From the NCBI GenBank assembly GCA_017744735.1, contig JAGIAR010000003.1:248001-312000 (forward strand): a stretch of DNA of 64,000 bases. The letters run 5' to 3'. Origin of the DNA: Novosphingobium sp. (GTDB lineage: Bacteria > Pseudomonadota > Alphaproteobacteria > Sphingomonadales > Sphingomonadaceae). Each line of letters starts with the position of its first letter. The stretch's first letter is position 1. A program made the translations under genes and the position numbers. Below, one piece after another: positions 61,589 to 64,000 of this stretch. Under the pieces are notes generated by a model that had not been told where the DNA came from, made no database searches, and saw only the letters and a list, made by a program, of their open reading frames with translations.

Positions 61589-62136
61589 AGATCCAGTTTG
61601 ACGAGGCGCTGGCGGATATGCGCGACAGCGCGGCCAATGCGACTCTCGATGCTCTTGGGGCTGACGCCCAGCTTCCGGGCGACCTCGCGGGTGCTGTAGC
61701 CTTCGCCCTGAAACAGCAGAAAGGCCTCGCGCTGCGCCTGCGGCAGTTCGTCGACGATCACCAGCAGATGCGCGAATGCCTGGCGCGCCTGCAAGGCGCG
61801 CTCTGCGTCGAGATCGGGCACGCAGTCCGCCACGAGGGTATGGTCGGTATTGGCGTCGATCCATTCAGCGCGGAAGCGATTGCGCCGGAGCCAGTCGATC
61901 GCAAGATTGGACGCGACCCGGCGTAGGAAATGCACCGGATTGTCGATCGCGGTACCGCCCTCGACCGCCTGCAGCGCGCGAAGCCAGGTTTCCTGGGCGA
62001 GATCCTCCGCCGCCTCTTGCGAACCGGTGCGGCGGCGCAACTGGGCAACGATCTCGCCGCGATGATCGACGAAGGCAGCGTGCAGCGACACGCCGCCGAG
62101 CGGTTCGACCGAAGCAAGGCCGCCTTTTTCGCCCAT
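61579..62136 (-). CDS. ECF sigma factor (FecI-like)
   Basis: The 185-residue protein has region 2 (LRRRTGSQEAAEDLAQETWL) and region 4 (YSTREVARKLGVSPKSIESR). The start at 62136 has GGAGG 4 bases upstream; a start 12 codons earlier is possible. Cassette 3. Confidence 0.9.
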   Translation of the reverse strand: MGEKGGLASVEPLGGVSLHAAFVDHRGEIVAQLRRRTGSQEAAEDLAQETWLRALQAVEGGTAIDNPVHFLRRVASNLAIDWLRRNRFRAEWIDANTDHTLVADCVPDLDAERALQARQAFAHLLVIVDELPQAQREAFLLFQGEGYSTREVARKLGVSPKSIESRIGRAVAHIRQRLVKLDLWP

Positions 62137-62240
62137 CCTGCCTCCGTTACGCCGCTCGCGGCGGCAATCCAACTCGACCGGTTGGACGAACGGAGGTGGG
62201 AAATCCCTCGCAATTTATTTTATCGCATGGTGGCAGATGT

Positions 62241-64000
62241 CTACCATTTCGCACGGAGGGTGGCGGTGAAGCTGCGCGGCGTGCCGTACCAGTTGCCGCT
62301 GGATACATCGGTGCCGGTGGTCTGGTAGTAGGTCTTATCCAGAATGTTCTCGACGTTGAAAGCGAGCGACCATTTGTCCGTAAAACGATAATCCACACGA
62401 GCCGATATGACTGCGTAGGCTGGGACCGTGAACTTGTAGTCTTCGTAACCATCCGGCTGGCAAGCCTGCGCGCCCGTGATGGGGTTTGGTGTCGAGTTCG
62501 GATCTAGGCGAACGCATGTACTGCCCGAATTGAAGCCCGCAGACTGTCCGTTAACACCCACCGAGAGCGTGAGACCCGAGAAAATACCGTTCTGGCCTGC
62601 GGCAGCGAAATCGTAGCTCATCCATAGCTTGTAGAGTTGCTTGGGCTGGATGGAGACGATCGGCGTTCCATCCGGAAGACCCCAATAGGATTGGCCCACA
62701 TATTTGTTGTCATTGTAGGTATAGCTCGCCGAGATTTGCGCGCCCGGAATGATTTCGCCCGCAAGCTCAAAATCGACACCTTTGCTGCGCAGCACAGCGC
62801 TGGGATCGACTACGTAGCAACACGTGACGCCGGGCGACACCTCCCGGTAACCCGAACCGTCCGGGGGATCGATCATGCCGAACCCGTGCTGCCTGATGCT
62901 GTAACCCGCGACAGACAGGTTGAGCTTCCCATCCCGCGCGGCCCACTTCAATCCTGCCTCCCAATTCGAGCCTGTGACCGGAGGCAGCGGCTTCAGGTCC
63001 GCATCGAGAGAGGCGGCCTGACTCTCGTATATATCGGTATATCCAATGTAAGCGGCCAGAGTCTTGGTGACATCGAAGGAAAGGTTCACTGCCGGCGGCC
63101 AGCTGAAATCGCCGCCATGAAAATTCTGCGTGGGGATGCTGTAGTCGATGTCGCCAATTTGCAGGCTGGCGCAGTCCCCGGTCGTTTTAGTGCATAACAC
63201 ATCATAGCCGAACTTGCGCTCGTACCTGCTCCAATGAAGACCCGTGGTGAGATGTAACCTGTCGAACGCGGTCAGCCGCAAATTGATGTAGGCGCCGGAC
63301 TGTATCGTGCTGTTGTCGGTGTATCGGACAGATGGCAGCGAATTGCGGGGTTCGGTATAAAGCGGGGCGGTCGGGTCGAAATTCAAGACATCGACTGGAG
63401 GTCGCAATCCGTTGGGCGAGCCGGAGTAGAATGCCGGCCCACCCGGGAAGGGCTGATAGGGCGCTGCCAGGGTGCCTGAAATCAGCCCGGAATAGCTGAC
63501 CTGCCCTGCGCCATCACTTGCGGCCCTGTTAACCCCGGCCGTAATTTCCTGCCTCTGACCGAACAGCATGAAAGCGCCGCTAATCGTCGCTTCGGCAGAG
63601 AACTGGTCACTGGCCAGATCGCTGTATGTGCCATACATCATCGCTCCCAGCCCGTTGGTTGGATTGACCGCGCCGCTGCTGTAGCCGAGTTTTTGAGTGC
63701 TGCCTTGACGGTTGTAAGTGAGGTTGAGCTTGGCAGTCCAGTCATCGCCGACTTTCTGCTCGACCCCGCCAAAAATCTCCGTCGTTCCGAAATCCCAACG
63801 GTTCCAGTCGAAACATAGGCAGGAAGAACGCGGAAGTTTGAGGTCTCTGCCGTTAACGTACCGAGGGAGGCCATACATCCACGGCACGCTGTCTTGCCTT
63901 GTATAATTGACGCCAGACGTCAGCAGGGTTGACGGCGTCGCATCCAATTCCACAATCCCGTAGATCAGCGACTTATTTTGTTTCGCCGTGTCGTAGAAAT
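62241..64000 (-). CDS. TonB-dependent siderophore-type receptor, cut by the window end (N-terminus missing)
   Basis: The visible 586 or so C-terminal residues are the beta-barrel of a receptor paralogous to the three before it (GVNYTRQDSVPWMYGLPRYV, CLCFDWNRW, VTCCYVVDPS, ending RAKW). The frame continues to the end of the window without a stop, so the plug, STN domain and signal peptide lie beyond it. A fourth FecI-FecR pair would be expected upstream. Confidence 0.9.
   Translation of the reverse strand, partial: FYDTAKQNKSLIYGIVELDATPSTLLTSGVNYTRQDSVPWMYGLPRYVNGRDLKLPRSSCLCFDWNRWDFGTTEIFGGVEQKVGDDWTAKLNLTYNRQGSTQKLGYSSGAVNPTNGLGAMMYGTYSDLASDQFSAEATISGAFMLFGQRQEITAGVNRAASDGAGQVSYSGLISGTLAAPYQPFPGGPAFYSGSPNGLRPPVDVLNFDPTAPLYTEPRNSLPSVRYTDNSTIQSGAYINLRLTAFDRLHLTTGLHWSRYERKFGYDVLCTKTTGDCASLQIGDIDYSIPTQNFHGGDFSWPPAVNLSFDVTKTLAAYIGYTDIYESQAASLDADLKPLPPVTGSNWEAGLKWAARDGKLNLSVAGYSIRQHGFGMIDPPDGSGYREVSPGVTCCYVVDPSAVLRSKGVDFELAGEIIPGAQISASYTYNDNKYVGQSYWGLPDGTPIVSIQPKQLYKLWMSYDFAAAGQNGIFSGLTLSVGVNGQSAGFNSGSTCVRLDPNSTPNPITGAQACQPDGYEDYKFTVPAYAVISARVDYRFTDKWSLAFNVENILDKTYYQTTGTDVSSGNWYGTPRSFTATLRAKW

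Noticed and set aside
1..64000. CRISPR arrays, rRNA genes, toxin-antitoxin pairs and known defence systems
   Set aside because: No regular direct-repeat arrays, rRNA sequence or recognisable defence or toxin genes were seen.

Overview
The window looks like a high-GC alphaproteobacterium of the Sphingomonadales (Sphingomonas, Novosphingobium or Sphingobium type). The reasons are several large TonB-dependent receptors (one of them Oar-like), FecI/FecR signalling cassettes, secreted PQQ dehydrogenases, a NodT-type efflux protein, and a luxI-phyH pair next to DUF2285 genes. This is inferred from gene content only; there is no rRNA or other taxonomic marker in the window.

Region 1 (1-25.9 kb) reads as ordinary chromosome. 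It starts with an Oar-like TonB receptor. A secreted oxidation cluster follows: three PQQ beta-propeller dehydrogenases (one fused to a C-terminal VOC/glyoxalase-like region), a c-type cytochrome, a secreted metallo-beta-lactamase-fold hydrolase, three tandem paralogues of an unrecognised secreted family with a fourth distant member, a carboxylesterase and a DUF6152 protein. Then come a lone Flp pilin gene, a MacA-MacB-NodT export operon with a readable promoter and operator, and a GMC oxidoreductase.

Region 2 (26.1 kb to at least 44.3 kb) is an integrative and conjugative (or mobilisable) element inserted at tRNA-Leu(CAG). It carries a tyrosine integrase preceded by a hairpin. A reverse-strand transfer block follows: an excisionase-like HTH protein, TraF peptidase, lytic transglycosylase, a small unknown protein and a DUF3363 relaxase. 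Accessory genes include DUF736, a large serine recombinase, DUF3761, a surface-lipoprotein-like gene, a VanZ-like gene, ParB and DUF2958. The right part holds what looks like the excision switch known from the Mesorhizobium symbiosis island ICEMlSymR7A. It has a divergent QseM-like/QseC-like pair with an operator palindrome between them, a luxR gene, and a luxI-phyH-fseA operon in which the fseA-like gene is split by a +1 frameshift. The proposed circuit is: LuxR plus AHL drives luxI-phyH-fseA; the frameshifted FseA activates rdfS-traF and the transfer genes; QseM blocks this and QseC sets the bistable state. No type IV secretion (trb/virB) genes and no second attachment site were seen, so the element either extends beyond the window or depends on another element for transfer.

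Region 3 (44.3-64 kb) contains a PPP-type phosphatase and an alpha-L-rhamnosidase-like gene directly upstream of luxR, thioredoxin, and a degenerate P-loop protein. Three tandem sigma factor-FecR-TonB receptor cassettes follow, then a fourth receptor cut by the window end. Whether this part is cargo of the element or chromosome cannot be decided from the window.
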